Shown: positions 45,001 through 55,200 of the stretch, in pieces
Layout: every line of letters starts with the position of its first letter
How positions within the stretch are numbered: position 1 is the stretch's first letter
Origin: Oasisia sp. SBJ-2009
Lineage: Eukaryota; Annelida; Polychaeta; Sabellida; Siboglinidae
Direction of reading: 5' to 3'
Assembly: GCA_964017155.1 (NCBI GenBank)
Contig: OZ024864.1
Coordinates: 32,499,932-32,563,931 of the forward strand
DNA length: 64,000 nt
Notes under the pieces: model-generated
Seen by the model: only the letters and a program-made list of their open reading frames with translations
What the model was told of the DNA's origin: nothing
Database searches by the model: none
Made by a program: the position numbers and the translations under genes

Positions 45001-47882
45001 CACATCACAAGACAGGCAACACATTGGTGCTGCAAGCATAACACGGCACACATCACAAGACAAGCGACACAAGCATCACATTGGTGCTGCAAACATCACA
45101 TGGCACACATCACAAGACAGGCAACACATTGGTGCTGCAAGCATAACACGGCACACATCACAAGACAAGCGACACAAGCATCACATTGGTGCTGCAAACA
45201 TCACATGGCACACATCACATTGGTGCTGCAAACATCACACGGCACACATTACAAGACAGGCACCACAAGCATCACACTGGTGCTGCAAATACCACACAGC
45301 ACACTTTACAAGAGAGGCAACACAAGCATCACATTGGTGCTGCAAACATCACACATTACAAAGCAGCATAGCTTTATCTAGAGACCCGTCCACCCATCAC
45401 TTGGTCGGGTAAAAACGAATATGGACGGGTGGAAATATGGAGGACGGGTTGTGGACAGGTACAAAAATGAAGAAGCAAAAAAGGGTCAACGGTTAGTTAA
45501 GTGAGTGTAAATGGTGTCAAATGTGTGTTTGTAGCCCATTTCAGGTCATCAGGCACAATTTGAAAGTTTGTAAACTAGCTTAACAGTTAACATCCATGTG
45601 TCCACCAAAACATGTGACTGGCAATAATTTGATCCTGCATAAAGCCCTGCAAGGCAGGTAACACTTAACCATCATATTGGTGCTGCAAACATCACACGAC
45701 ACACGTTACAAGACAAGCAACACAAGCATCACATTGGTGCTGCACAAGACAGGCAACACAAACATCACACTGGTGCTGCGATCATAACATGGCACACGTT
45801 ACAAGGCAGGCAACAAAAGTACCACATTGGCGCTGCAAGCATCACACTACACATTACAAGGCAGACAACACAACATTTTTATCACATTGGTTCTGCAAAC
45901 ATCACAGCTGGCATCACCGTAGTTTTCAGCTGCTTCAGCCGAGACCCAGTCACTACCGCCCCTCCTTCATCACATCCTCTATCTGTCTTCTAAATGAATG
46001 ATCTGCCTTCCCTCCTGACTAGAATCTCTCTCTCTCATCAATGCATGTCTTCCCACTGTTATTGCATGCACTGGATTCCCTTTCAGATATATGATGTCGA
46101 ACTGGTGCTAGATGGAACAGGAAAGACCCACCATGTGAGGATACATGAAAGTGCGCAGTCACAAGTCACAACCACTAAGTCAGTACCAGGCAATAACCAC
46201 TAAGGTAGTATGTGAGTACTGGGCACTAACAGCCCCTGCCACATGTGGTTGAAGCCTTGGGAGAGAAGAGTTCCGCCAGACTCCATGTGACACAAAAAAA
46301 GAAGTTGTTCCAGCTGTCAAAACAAGTGCAAGCTTAGAGTGCACTCCAGTTACTCGGGACAGTCTGGTTTTAATCCTGTGACTTGTCACAGATTTTTCTT
46401 TGTTTTCACTTGTCATTATACTAGATGTAACACCAACATTGCTGTTCAATGTGTTTAAACATGACCTACCGGTAGTGATTACAATAATTAACCTGTCTTT
46501 TACTTTTAGATGCTGTACATAGTTAACTGGTGAGAGACCAAGTGATTACAATGATTAACCTGTCTTTTAGATGCTGTACATAGTTAACTGGTGAGAGACC
46601 AAGTGATTACAATTATTAACCTGTCTTTTAGATGTTGTAGTTAATTGGTCAGAGACCAAGTGATTACAATGATTAACCTGTCTTTTAGATGCTGTAGTTA
46701 ACTGGTAAGATTTTTAAGACTTCAAATCTATATTTACATGAAGGAAAACAAAAGTATTGAGTGGCACACTGATCAGGGTTCACTGGCTTTTTATTTAACA
46801 TGACATGCTGGCAGACTGAAAGTGTAATTGGATTCAGTGTTTCCTTGGCTGTGTATTCCATATTTTGGTCCTAGATCCATTGCTTTTTAATAATTTCTTT
46901 TTCATGAATTTTGAGAAATCAATATACCATCGGGCTAATGTGGTTTGTAGGAAAGGTCATGAAAACAAAGTGAGCGAGGTCAAACTTATATTACGGCTAC
47001 CCACAGGATTGTTCAAAGACAAAGTGACCTTACTTTATTATTTACTAATGAGGAGCAGGAAATGTGTGCCAGTCACACATTTATTTTGGTGCACACATGC
47101 TAGGCTAGCTCTGGGCCTAAGATTTGCTAAAGGTCAGAAATTTCTTTAGCCAAATGAGATTTCTTTTAGGCTTTAGCCATTTCTTTAGGTCAAAACACAA
47201 TGTAATATTATAAAGAATGCTATACATTATTCACTACAAAACACATCATTTTTAATACCTAAACATTGCAAATACAGTTATAATGGCAAACAGGTTTGGA
47301 TTTTACATTTGTAAGTGACAAATAGAAATATACCTAGGATTATGCTGAATGACTGAATTGAGGCAATTATAAACTGTATCAAATGTAGGCAAAGCCAATG
47401 AAAGTTCGAGTTAGTTATAACTATAACACAAGACTCTGGATTATTAACAATGATATTTTATTCATACCAATTACAGAGTAATACAAATTACAGAATAATA
47501 CGAAGTAATCATAGTTCAGGATGTGTCGTCTGCCTCATAATTCTTAGACGTAGTCTTAGACTTAGTAATAGTAGTTGTACATGACTTCGTTTGATCGAAA
47601 TTTGAACTTTAATAATTCACCGCAAATTATTCCTTAGGCACGGATTCGTAATGACCATTTAATGGTAAATTATGTAGGTTATTATCCATTATCATAAATG
47701 AAATCCGGGACAAGATAAGAGCAAACGAGTTATTTTTTGGACTAGTAGTACACGTCACCTAAATGACCCAAAATACCTTGTAAACATTAGCCGGTAGTAC
47801 TTTGATAATAGGTGGGAGGGGTCACACTCATTAACCAAATATATACTTACACTCGGTCGGCAATTTCCCTAACTTTCCACAT
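27824..47882 (-). CDS. CLINT1: Clathrin interactor 1 (epsinR/enthoprotin), 15 exons, complete
   Basis: This gene encodes a predicted protein of 723 residues (the human protein is ~625). CLINT1 is a trans-Golgi/endosome clathrin adaptor that binds phosphoinositides, SNAREs such as Vti1b, clathrin and the AP-1/GGA ear domains. Exons: 47851-47882, 44786-44984, 43428-43566, 41411-41551, 39467-39638, 38739-38964, 37731-37908, 37228-37282, 36840-36893, 34407-34710, 32953-33048, 32437-32541, 29708-29876, 29094-29237 and 27824-27981. Every junction keeps frame. The ENTH domain occupies about residues 8-150 (NVVMNYSE, REATNDD, WGPHG, RNGSERVV, DDDRLREERKKAKK). The tail has PIDLGAAA, four DFxDF-type motifs, LLADL, a Met/Gln-rich region, LPSTW-like PSTWSNTSVDISLDNL, and a C-terminus ending in FTK. 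Exon 6 uses a weak donor (GTCTGT). Extra length comes from exons 11-12 and a longer Met/Gln tail. Confidence 0.93.
28041..28680. repeat. ~210 bp tandem triplication in the last CLINT1 intron
   Basis: Copies start at 28041, 28250 and 28465 with GATATCAAACGTCAATAAAA and share TTAGGCGTCAAAATTAGCAT. Divergence is only a few bases per copy. Confidence 0.92.
29946..30038. repeat. AC microsatellite
   Basis: Pure AC run, about 45 units, flanked on both sides by CTATAGTCAGACTGA-type phrases, 70 bp upstream of the CLINT1 exon 13 acceptor. Confidence 0.95.
30307..31440 (-). pseudogene. LINE remnant with YADD in a CLINT1 intron, same strand as gene
   Basis: The minus strand reads LYTGVIAHHSTVYNNS, LIKYADDMALVGRL, then ELVFGGGR, ERFKYLDTVLDERLSF, KKAQQRL-like YKRAQQRL, ESILSFNIITWYGN and LPSGRHLKVP, the end of a CR1/Rex-type reverse-transcriptase ORF. 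The 3' end shows GGATAATAAAGTTTTTTGAA and a GAATCTT repeat. Frameshifts and a stop break it. It lies between exons 12 and 13. Confidence 0.82.
32437..32541 (-). CDS. CLINT1: CLINT1 exon 12 (duplicate pair, copy 2)
   Basis: A 105-nt, phase 0-0 exon encoding STPLAAPLTPSSGGL, a Thr run, and TTPSK before GTATGT. It is paralogous to exon 11. Since both are phase 0-0, both, either or neither could be spliced in without breaking the frame. Confidence 0.8.
32953..33048 (-). CDS. CLINT1: CLINT1 exon 11 (duplicate pair, copy 1)
   Basis: A 96-nt, phase 0-0 exon encoding PMSSPLAAPLAPSTGGL followed by a Thr/Pro run and SPSK. The acceptor is TTGCCAG and the donor GTATGT. Exon and flanks are clearly related to exon 12. 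The vertebrate protein has no obvious equivalent that I recall. Confidence 0.8.
34407..34710 (-). CDS. CLINT1: CLINT1 exon 10, DFGDF plus Met/Gln/Pro-rich tail
   Basis: This exon opens SNAATGDFGDFASLPAAP, continues VDLLADLAMPAMPSLQP and then runs MMPPQQ, MGMMQQMPMM to GGQ before GTGAGT. LLADL resembles a clathrin box. The acceptor TTACAG lies at the edge of a 47 bp minisatellite whose units each contain an acceptor-like CAG/TAAC. Confidence 0.9.
34727..35815. repeat. 47 bp minisatellite, ~23 copies, with a 470 bp higher-order repeat
   Basis: The unit starts CAAAGTCACCAGTGACACGT and ends CAGACACAAACAACAC or ...AATGG. Marker variants CACAAGTGGCACG and CACCTGTGACACG recur exactly 470 bp apart, showing that a ten-unit block was duplicated. 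On the gene strand each unit has CTGACAG/TAACACAACG and GGTGACTTTGG, resembling the exon 10 acceptor and start. A further remnant lies at 36539-36575. Confidence 0.93.
35816..36105 (-). mobile_element. Probable retroelement 3' end interrupting the 47 bp array
   Basis: The minus strand ends in TTTGGACGGACATTAAAGTT, the same style of 3' terminus as at 30320 and 15425. The interior is AT-rich without a recognisable protein. Confidence 0.35.
36127..36243 (+). pseudogene. Reverse-transcriptase C-terminal fragment
   Basis: An open stretch reading LAAPTLWNSLRASVKLGQNI, then FCRCLKTYLFNTVYPP and a stop. This is the standard last ~40 residues of a LINE reverse-transcriptase ORF, preceded by a short TA tract. 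Confidence 0.75.
36840..37908 (-). CDS. CLINT1: CLINT1 exons 7-9, serial DFxDF adaptor motifs
   Basis: Exon 7 (37731-37908) encodes DLLGGF and NGDFADF. Exon 8 (37228-37282, 55 nt) encodes TANGDFGDFSQ. Exon 9 (36840-36893, 54 nt) encodes SQDGFADFSKFPP. Motifs of this Phe/Asp type bind gamma-ear or appendage domains of AP-1 and GGAs. Each small exon carries one motif, which looks like exon-by-exon duplication. Donors are GTGAGT, GTGAGA and GTTGGT. Confidence 0.85.
37658..37725. repeat. AC and GCTC microsatellites
   Basis: AC run followed by GCTC units ending a few bases beyond the CLINT1 exon 7 donor at 37730. Confidence 0.85.
38739..39638 (-). CDS. CLINT1: CLINT1 exons 5 and 6, linker and PIDLGAAA region
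   Basis: Exon 5 (39467-39638) completes YSDRYDETP and encodes the region with VKDFVSKVKGFDDTP, equivalent to the vertebrate IGSTIDDTISKF segment. Exon 6 (38739-38964) is acidic, then Ser-rich, and ends PIDLGAAASYGKDTDSK, matching the family's TIDLGAAAHY. The exon 6 donor AAG/GTCTGT is non-optimal but is the only one that keeps phase with exon 7. Confidence 0.85.
40426..41403. repeat. 17 bp polypurine minisatellite next to the CLINT1 exon 4 donor, ~57 copies
   Basis: The unit is GAGGGAAAAGAGGGAGT with GAGA/GAGT variants. It is purine on the plus strand and pyrimidine on the gene strand for almost 1 kb. Because there is no stop in any phase of the unit, reading through from exon 4 stays open for about 330 residues. 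Mirror-like purine tracts of this type can form triplex DNA. Confidence 0.95.
41411..41551 (-). CDS. CLINT1: CLINT1 exon 4, end of ENTH domain
   Basis: This exon encodes VRQKVKDLLEMVQDDDRLRE and ERKKAKKNQDKYIGL, then FNRFGY. The donor GTAAGT is followed within 15 bases by a ~1 kb purine/pyrimidine minisatellite that stays open in the exon's reading frame. Confidence 0.95.
41621..42046. mobile_element. hAT-like MITE in the CLINT1 intron after exon 3
   Basis: Ends CAGGGTCCGTGC and (reverse complement) CAGGGTCCGTATG, flanked by CATCTA on both sides (41615-41620, 42047-42052). The interior is full of TTCAAGGCTTTT and TTCAAGACTT phrases. No transposase is present. hAT elements usually leave 8 bp duplications, so the class is tentative. 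Confidence 0.65.
43428..43566 (-). CDS. CLINT1: CLINT1 exon 3, ENTH domain
   Basis: This exon encodes SLLLLTYLVRNGSERVV, REHLYDLRQLE and FGRDQGVN, which is ENTH helices around the RNGSERVV signature. The acceptor is TTGCAG and the donor GTAGGT, with one base carried into the next exon. Confidence 0.95.
43567..43765. repeat. Degenerate tandem repeat beside the CLINT1 exon 3 acceptor
   Basis: Three to four units with CAACAGCATGACATCATGTC and AACAACAATGTG begin next to the exon. Similarity to the exon edge itself is weak. Confidence 0.55.
43975..44560. mobile_element. Decayed inverted-repeat element related to the TTAA foldback family
   Basis: Left part ACAACCGCCAAACTGCTCC and right part TACATAAGATATGTGAAG, then AAAAGTTTGACGACTG match the two arms seen at 53100 and 54800. 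An inner inverted pair (AGCTGTAGCTC...TACTGTAACATCGG against CCGATGCTACAGTA...GAGCTACA) lies at 44168-44412. Confidence 0.5.
44786..44984 (-). CDS. CLINT1: CLINT1 exon 2, N-terminal half of ENTH domain
   Basis: This exon encodes TNVVMNYSEVEAKVREATND, WGPHGTLMQEVA, FPEVMGMLWKRML and WRNIYK, and ends at GTGAGC in phase 0. The TTGCAG acceptor at 44987-44985 sits at the edge of a tandem array that repeats the acceptor and the first exon bases. Confidence 0.95.
44995..45912. repeat. 57 bp minisatellite built on the CLINT1 exon 2 acceptor
   Basis: CATTGGTGCTGCAA recurs at about 45026, 45083, 45131, 45188, 45222, 45279, 45336, 45679, 45736, 45772, 45829 and 45889, mostly 57 bp apart. On the gene strand this is TTGCAGCACCAATG, identical to the real acceptor and first exon bases at 44981-44987. 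Unrelated sequence interrupts the array at 45365-45660. Confidence 0.92.
46475..46708. repeat. ~60 bp tandem repeat, 4 copies, CLINT1 intron 1
   Basis: GTGATTACAATGATTAACCT starts copies at 46475, 46542, 46603 and 46660, followed by AGATGCTGTACATAGTTAAC. Confidence 0.88.
46709..47850. other. CLINT1 intron 1, remaining sequence
   Basis: AT-rich intron sequence between the tandem repeat and exon 1. No exon, RNA gene or transposon is recognised. Confidence 0.5.
47851..47882 (-). CDS. CLINT1: CLINT1 exon 1 (start codon)
   Basis: A short 32-nt coding exon: MWKVREIADR plus two bases, then the donor GTAAGT. Splicing to exon 2 gives VTNVVMNYSE, matching the family N-terminus. Open reading-frame searches miss it because it is so short. 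Confidence 0.88.
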
Positions 47883-49075
47883 TTTGAACAGCCAATAACT
47901 GGTGGTAATATTCCTCACGCACACATGAACATTTATGTTGATTTCGTTACGATGAAAGCTGATTTCCAAGCTTTCGCTGTCATAAACACCCAGTGTCAAT
48001 ATGGCGCATGGTCACGTGACCTGATACATATACACTTTACGGTCAAAGGTTATTTCCGCAAATTTTGCTTACTGTAGTTCAGAGGCGCTCCGGTAGGGGC
48101 ATAACGATTTGGCAATGCCAGCAATGTCAATGATCGTTGTTACACAAATATTTTCTTTTATATAATTACTTTTGTGGTAAAAAAACAGTAATGTATAAAC
48201 TTCATCTTCACATTACGAGGCCATTCAGCAAAAATCGCCAAGGAATTAAACTAGACTTGCATATCACATAATCCCCCCAAAATTGGTTATTAAATTAATT
48301 TTTTGTCTATTTTCATTTAACACACGTACACGTGTACCAGTTCTATTTTTGTGGGGAGGTCGGTTGCTCATTGCTTCTTCCTAAGTTTATTCGCTTAATT
48401 GACATGTAGCCTTCGATCAATTCAAAAACTTATCATGAGTTATATATTAATTTCAAAGGACACATTGAGTAATATCATGCAGTCATTCGATATCATCAAG
48501 GAATGCAACTGTTTTTTTTACATATTGATATTATGGTTATCATGGATACGAATGTTATAGCTAATAATACCGAAATGATGTAATGGCTGCTTTTACTTCG
48601 TTGATGCACGGATGAATATTAGCTAGTTGGAAAATTATTATATAAAAAGACTAGCTAACCACCGTTTTCTCATTGTGTTGTAATAACCCGTCAGAGGACG
48701 CCACTAAGAAGTCGTCTGGGTCTGTCAACAGTCAACAGATGTCAGTGCTAGGCCTTATACCTCCTATGTTTAGTATACCTACACTTGACAGCAATAGTTC
48801 CTTGACAACGTCATACACACCGTTATCTAGACGCATCGTAAAGTAATTATGATAAACAATGTAACGTTATTTTTGTTTGTTAACGATTGTCGTGTGGGCA
48901 TAAGATACGCTTAAGGACGCTTATCGCTGCGCAGTGATGCGCGTAAATGTCTCACCGAACTACATTTCCAGGAAAACGGGATGGCGGGTGAGTGAAAGTG
49001 CAGGACGAGGGTAGGACTAGGTGTAGGACGATTCGAGTTGGGGCCGGATACCGGCAGCGGTCAAATGTCGCATAG
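47883..49075. promoter_or_regulatory. Divergent promoter interval between CLINT1 and HECTD2
   Basis: Both start codons point away from this 1.19 kb interval. It has no array and no recognised transposon, unlike almost every other kilobase here. The HECTD2 side is relatively GC-rich and contains ACTACATTTCC followed by GGAAAA at about 48960-48975, reminiscent of ZNF143/ETS-type sites. The CLINT1 side contains the E-box palindrome listed separately. Transcription start sites cannot be read from sequence alone. Confidence 0.6.
48011..48020. promoter_or_regulatory. GTCACGTGAC palindrome (CLEAR/E-box type) upstream of CLINT1
   Basis: This is a perfect ten-base palindrome 129 bp upstream of the CLINT1 ATG. 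It equals the core of the CLEAR element bound by MiT/TFE factors in animals, and also fits USF-type bHLH factors. The position is suitable for a promoter-proximal site. Confidence 0.5.
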
Positions 49076-49294
49076 ATGGCAGCGACGACATCACCAGACA
49101 TCGGCGCGACTACAATAACATGCCCTGCCTGCGGCGTTACAGCAACGCAGGCGGCAGGTTCTAGGAGGACAATCTGCCCACATTGTGGCAATTTCTACGA
49201 CGCCGACGCTGCCACGGATGTCAGCCTGCGCGGCAGCAATAGGCCGGTACCGCCGCCTGACGAGGCTTCCAAACTGCCAACCCTCAGTAAACGT
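49076..49294 (+). CDS. HECTD2: HECTD2-like exon 1, zinc-ribbon N-terminus
   Basis: This exon holds 73 residues with C16, C19, C34 and C37 in the pattern CPAC-(14)-CPHC, typical of a treble-clef or rubredoxin-like zinc ribbon. The end (LPTLSKR) is followed by the donor GTGAGT in phase 0, which joins exactly to exon 2 (GKERSTRL). The link to the HECTD2 exons rests on matching phases and strand, not on a homologue I remember. Confidence 0.72.
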
Positions 49295-52200
49295 GTGAGT
49301 AAATGCGTAATTGTTTAATGCTATAAAGGAAATATTCACTGGGATAACCATGCACGGCGAAGTTTCATGAACGTGTTGAGAAACATGAATATGTTAACAA
49401 TTATATATAATAAGCCGCAGCATCATAAATTATAATTTATATGTTTACCAACAACAAACAATAATAAAAACAAGACCGAGAACAAGGCAATGACTTAACA
49501 ATTTTACCAGTTATATTTCTGTCTGTCTTATTCATAGAACGTGCGTATTCAGTAAAGTAGGGATATTAATTTGTTTAGAAAATACTTTCATTTTATTTTT
49601 ACGATCAATTTCCAAAAGCTAGGCGTAGGCTAGATTATGTAAACTTAGTTTTATCATGGCGTTGACAGTACACTCCAACATTAAAGGGGCACTGTATGGG
49701 ATTGAACCTTCCACTCGTAACAACAACATTTGGCAGACCCGCGAGAGGCAGCACCGTCAGTACCTAAATATATCTTGTTGACGTTTGAATCAAACACGGA
49801 CATGCGCCTCTCTTTTCCGATCTATTACAGATGTTTCCACAACTGCACTGTCCAGGATCACTTTTAAAAAGCCATGAGCTAAAAATAGCAACAACAGTTA
49901 TCACGCGGCACGCTTGTCTTGTCAATTGTCGCAGTTTTGTCCACCACTCAGCTGCGCAACATCGTCAACGTTAACAAGATATTTTTAGGTACTAACGGTG
50001 CTGCCTCTCGCGGGTCGGCAAAATGTTGCCGTTATGAGTGGAAGGTTCAATCCCATACAGTGCCCCTTAAAAAGTGCTCACTTGATCTCACCATCATAAA
50101 TATATGTGTTCCTTTTGATCTGTACTGTAGGGAAAAGAGAGGTCTACGCGTCTACAGTCCCTTGCAAACTTTTTCCAAAACCTGGGTAGCAGCAACAGCA
50201 GACGAAACAGTCGGGGTGATACGGAAACCCATACGGAACCACTGGCTCAACAAACCACAACATCAGTGCAATCAGTGGCGATACCTGGTGAGCAACCAAA
50301 ACTTGATGCACAAAATGGCTCCTCTTGCTGTTTCATACGCCCACAAACACAACTGCCACCGATTTCATCAGGGAACAATCGCAATCGAGTCCAATCGAGT
50401 GACTCTGCTGGTCTGGACTCCTCAATAAAGCTGCTAGATTCACCATCAAACACAAAAAGCCACCCTGGCACAAGTCGTGGGCGACAAAATGAACGCAAAC
50501 TGGGTAGTTCAGCAGGCAGTCAGAAGAGTGAGAAAAATGTGAAATCGATATGGATTTCTAAGACTGGTAGTCTTGATGACACACCACTCCGCTTGAAGAC
50601 TCGGGAACAATTCAAGTAAGTCATTTAAGTTATTTTAAACATTACAGCAACAGGGAAATAACACTGGTTTAAGTTATTGGGTTTCTTTGAAATTATGCAA
50701 AAAACTATTTTTTAAATACAACTACCTTAATTGTACAGAGTACAGAATTGCATTTATCAAAAAGTAATGAAAGTCATAAATTATTCTTGTTATGTGGTGG
50801 TGTGATGGCAGCATCATGTTGAGCAACCATGAACTGGAAGATGTCGTTATTGTGTTTCCCCACCACTTTCGCAAACTTGCAATTCCATCCCTCAACATGG
50901 CTGTTTGTTCATTTGTCCGTTTCTGTGTAGACATTCCACATGTCCATAGAGACCGTTGAATCATTACCAAGCCATGTACACAGTACCCGTTAAAGGTTAT
51001 CAGGTGTAGAAATTCTTCAGTGGGACACACATCAAAGCCGTCCACCCCTTATGGATATCAACTGAATGGAGATGAAATAGTTAATGCTCCCTTATCTTGA
51101 TACATTGTGTAATGGAGAAATAGAAAAGTAGCTATATAAACAGTTCTGACTAGTTCAACTATCAACCTTAATTAGCACAGTTATAACAGGAATAAAATAT
51201 AGCTATAATGGAAAGTAGCTATAGTTATAAGGGGAAGTAGCTATAAATGAAGAAGAAGTAGCTATAAAGGGAAGACACCGGTAGGGATTAATTTTTTTCC
51301 AGTTCTTGGGAGGGTTCTATTAACTGACTATATAGTCTCACTCTGTATATATTGGTCGATTGAATCACAGTTGTAACAAGACTGGTCGACCTCCCCTGCC
51401 ACAACTGAATATTGAGTTTTAGATTCCTGGCATCTTTCCCACTGTAGATGAAGTGTGGTAAACCTGCGTCATGCCATTTTCTGGCTGGGGCAGTCATGAT
51501 TCTGGAAACTATACGCCTAACATCACCCCAAATCAATTCCAAGAAATCTCTCATTATCTGGTGTCCAGCGACAATAGGCAATTGACACATGGTTTTAAGA
51601 TGAGTACCGGGTAGCTGACTAGCCTCACTATAATGATAATGTAACACATTGTCACAACAGTTGAACTGGTATCATGTCATTCGTTTAAAAGACAGGAAGT
51701 ACACTTCATTTAGGCAGCTGTGTGATTTCTTCTCAAATTCTCATCAATGGTTGATTTTATGTGAGTCATTCATATAAATATGTCATAAGTGTCTAAGTTA
51801 ATAATAATGTAAATTTTAACTTAACATCAGTACATCCCAAATTGTAACCAAAACAGGCAGTTTAAAATACCTTAATATAATTTTATATGTATCTTTTCAA
51901 ATGGGAATGCAAGGAAACTAATTTGTATTCAACCATTTTTGATTTACTGGTTCTTAATACTGGTTAATCAATCTAGTAATGCTATATTTATATGATTATT
52001 GATATGTAAGAACTGGGTGATCCAGTTATAAGTCCACAGTGTAAAAGTGTATACATGTGCACAAAACTGCATACTTGCCATCTTTTACAAAGTTCTAAGC
52101 AGAATCTCAGTATTCAGGGATTGGCCCATCATTGCTCTATAGGCAGTGTTAGGTACTATTTATAACTTTTTTTATTCTGGAATTTTATCCCTACATTTTG

Positions 52201-55200
52201 GCTCAATATCTTTGTGGGGCAAAATACTACATGAATACCAAAATAGGTGAAATAGTTTGCAAAACATGCCGTGATATGTCACATAATCTATTACAACACA
52301 GTTGATTTCATGAAGTTTGTGTCTTCATTGATTTTTACCATAATAATTATTTATAATATGCTCACATAGCTATGGATGTGATGAAGCACCGGATGTGATA
52401 GCCCTAGAAATTGTACAGCTCAGTAACCATATACAGTGTAGTATCATTCACGTTTTTATCCTCATAAAGCGGTTCACTTGTGTTATAGAGCATGCAAGCT
52501 ATAACCCAGTCTAACTGTTAAAGTAAAAATATTTAAATTGATAACATTGGATATTATTATATATTCTTTACACTAGTCTACCATAATAGTACATGTATTC
52601 ATATGAAAGGTAAATATCAAAAACAGTACACACTGTACCAAGTTTTGAATGATGTGCAACATTTGTATTTAAAAGTATTTAAATAGTTTTTCAAAGTATA
52701 TGAATGAAAAGTATTTATATTTAAATACTCTCCTAATGTATTTGACTTTTCCAAAAACGTTCAAATACTTTGTCAGTATCAACATTTCTGTTTCAAGATC
52801 ACATGTAGTATCTGCCAAACTAATTACCTTTACTGCAACTTCACCCAACAGTGCTGATTACTAATGAAGACACTTAAAGGGAAAACAAAGTCAATGTTTG
52901 GATCATATGGGATTAACAGAGTTAATAAAAAGTAACAACTTCCAACAACAATCATATTTTTAACGTCAGTGGTTTACCAGGAAAAAAATGTAAAACACAT
53001 AGACATAGAAAGTCTACAGACTACGCCATTTTAGAAACAAAATGACGTCAGAGAGTCTTCTTGGTCGGCGTGAACTGTGCATGCATATTATTATCTGTTA
53101 CTTTCTAACCTAACCACGAAAACGACCGCCAATGGCCGCCAAACTTCTCCCCACATTTCTTACATACATATACATACACTACATTACAAAAAAATCACTT
53201 GTATTCGTCTAACGAAGAAAATTCACAACAGAAACGCAAATCTTGGTGAACGGCAACTCGACAACTTCGACTACCATAAACTCGCTATTATAAGTTAGCT
53301 TTACACAAAATACCGCTATATGGCGCGCGAATATTTATTAACCTTACTGCATTCGCACGCGCGAATTAGTTTAATTAATTATAAATAATATAATAATAAT
53401 TAGCTGCATCACTATGATCTGCAGAAAATGTTAAACGGCAAACTAAGGCAACGCTTTGGTGATATGGGTCTAACCGTCTAATAGAGTTGATAAAAAATAA
53501 CAATTTAATATACAAATATATAATTTTATTAGTTTATTTTATATAGCGCCAAATCCACAATTCTCTTCTATTCAACATACTGTTATTAAAGTATATGCAA
53601 TAATAAGAATGCTACCCACAGGTAATATTTAAAAATAAATATAAAAAATACATGTGTCTGCATAATTATCCAAAATTGCCTATTAGTTATAAAAGAAAAA
53701 GGAAATTACGTGTTTTTCAATGAAGTCACATTGTTTATTTTATCAATATTTCTATAAACATCCCGCGTGTACTGCGAGCATGCAAGCTTATATTACATAA
53801 GCGATGTTTTAACAATAATAACTAAAACAATAACATGTTAATATTACTGTTTTTAAATCCTTCTTTTTCTACCACCATAATATTTCCCATATATTCATAT
53901 TCCTTTTTACATTTTAGTGATTTACTGTTCCGATAATTAATAACGTGTCTTGTTCAAAAATAATAATTATTACATATCTGATGGTGGAAATGTCATTCAT
54001 GAGTAGAACAAATAGCTTCAGTAATATGTTCTTATGCATAATGGTTGTGTATGTGCTGAATGAAAATTATTATTACGTCGTACTTATTTTACTACTTTAA
54101 TTATTTATTACTATTAACCATACTTTTATATTCATTTATTACAATTGTTGTTATGTAATTTGTATGTTTATTTATGACTGATAAGTCAGCTTAGTTAATG
54201 ATATAGAAACATGTATTTTCATTATTTATTTTTAAATAATATTATCTGTGGGTAGTTTTCTCTTTATTGTATTTTTAATAGCATTATTTTGTGAAGCGCC
54301 ACAAACAATTATGGATGTGGCGCTACATAAATAAAATATTATAATAAAAAAAATTGTTTGTTTGTTTAATATAGCGCCACATCCAATTTAAACTTGTTCA
54401 TGGCGTTTTACATACATTAAAATGCTAAACAACAAATACACACCAGAAGAAAAAAAACATAAATATACTAGAAACATATATGAACAATTATAAAAATAAA
54501 ATATCAATATAAAAATAATAAAACTTATAACTTCCTGCAAATCATAGTGATGATAATAATTAATTATTATTATTATATTATTATTTATAAGTAATTAAAT
54601 TATTTCGCGCGTGTGAAGTAAAACAATTAAATATTCGCAGTCAGAAACGTGGCGTCTAGCGGTATTTTGTGTAAAGCTTTTAAAAGCGATTTTACGGTAC
54701 CGCTGGGCGGCCGAACAAGTTGTACTCGAGGTCTGCGCGTTTTTGTGTGTGAATTTTCTTCGTTAGAGGAATGCAAGAGATTTTATTACATAACATAGTG
54801 TATGCATATGTATGTAAGATATGTGAGGATAAGTTTGGCGGCTGTTGGTGGTCGTTTTGATGGTTAGGTCAATCAAATCGGGTCGTCTAGGATCCGCGCT
54901 GTGTCTGTGACTGTCCAAACGAATCCACCGAACCACTGTTTCAGTTCTGCTCGATTCATAGGTTAACAAGAAGACATCTTACTGATACTGTCTTTCACTG
55001 TACTATTACTATAAGCGTTTGAGGAACAGTGTGGCATATTAATGTCGCGATTTCGTTGTAAACCGACGTAAGGCAACTTTTAGCGTACCGCTTGGCTCTC
55101 TGTTATGACAGCTGAACCAGCAGACGACTCTCTGACGTATTACTTTTTTAAACTGCTGGGTTGTGATTGGTTGCAAGGTCCAAGATGGGCCGGTTCATGG

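Noticed and set aside
49919..50428. A 169-residue plus-strand open frame in HECTD2 intron 1 to exon 2
   Set aside because: It begins inside the TTAA MITE and reads exon 2 in the wrong frame; the splice-consistent frame is the one beginning GKERSTRL.
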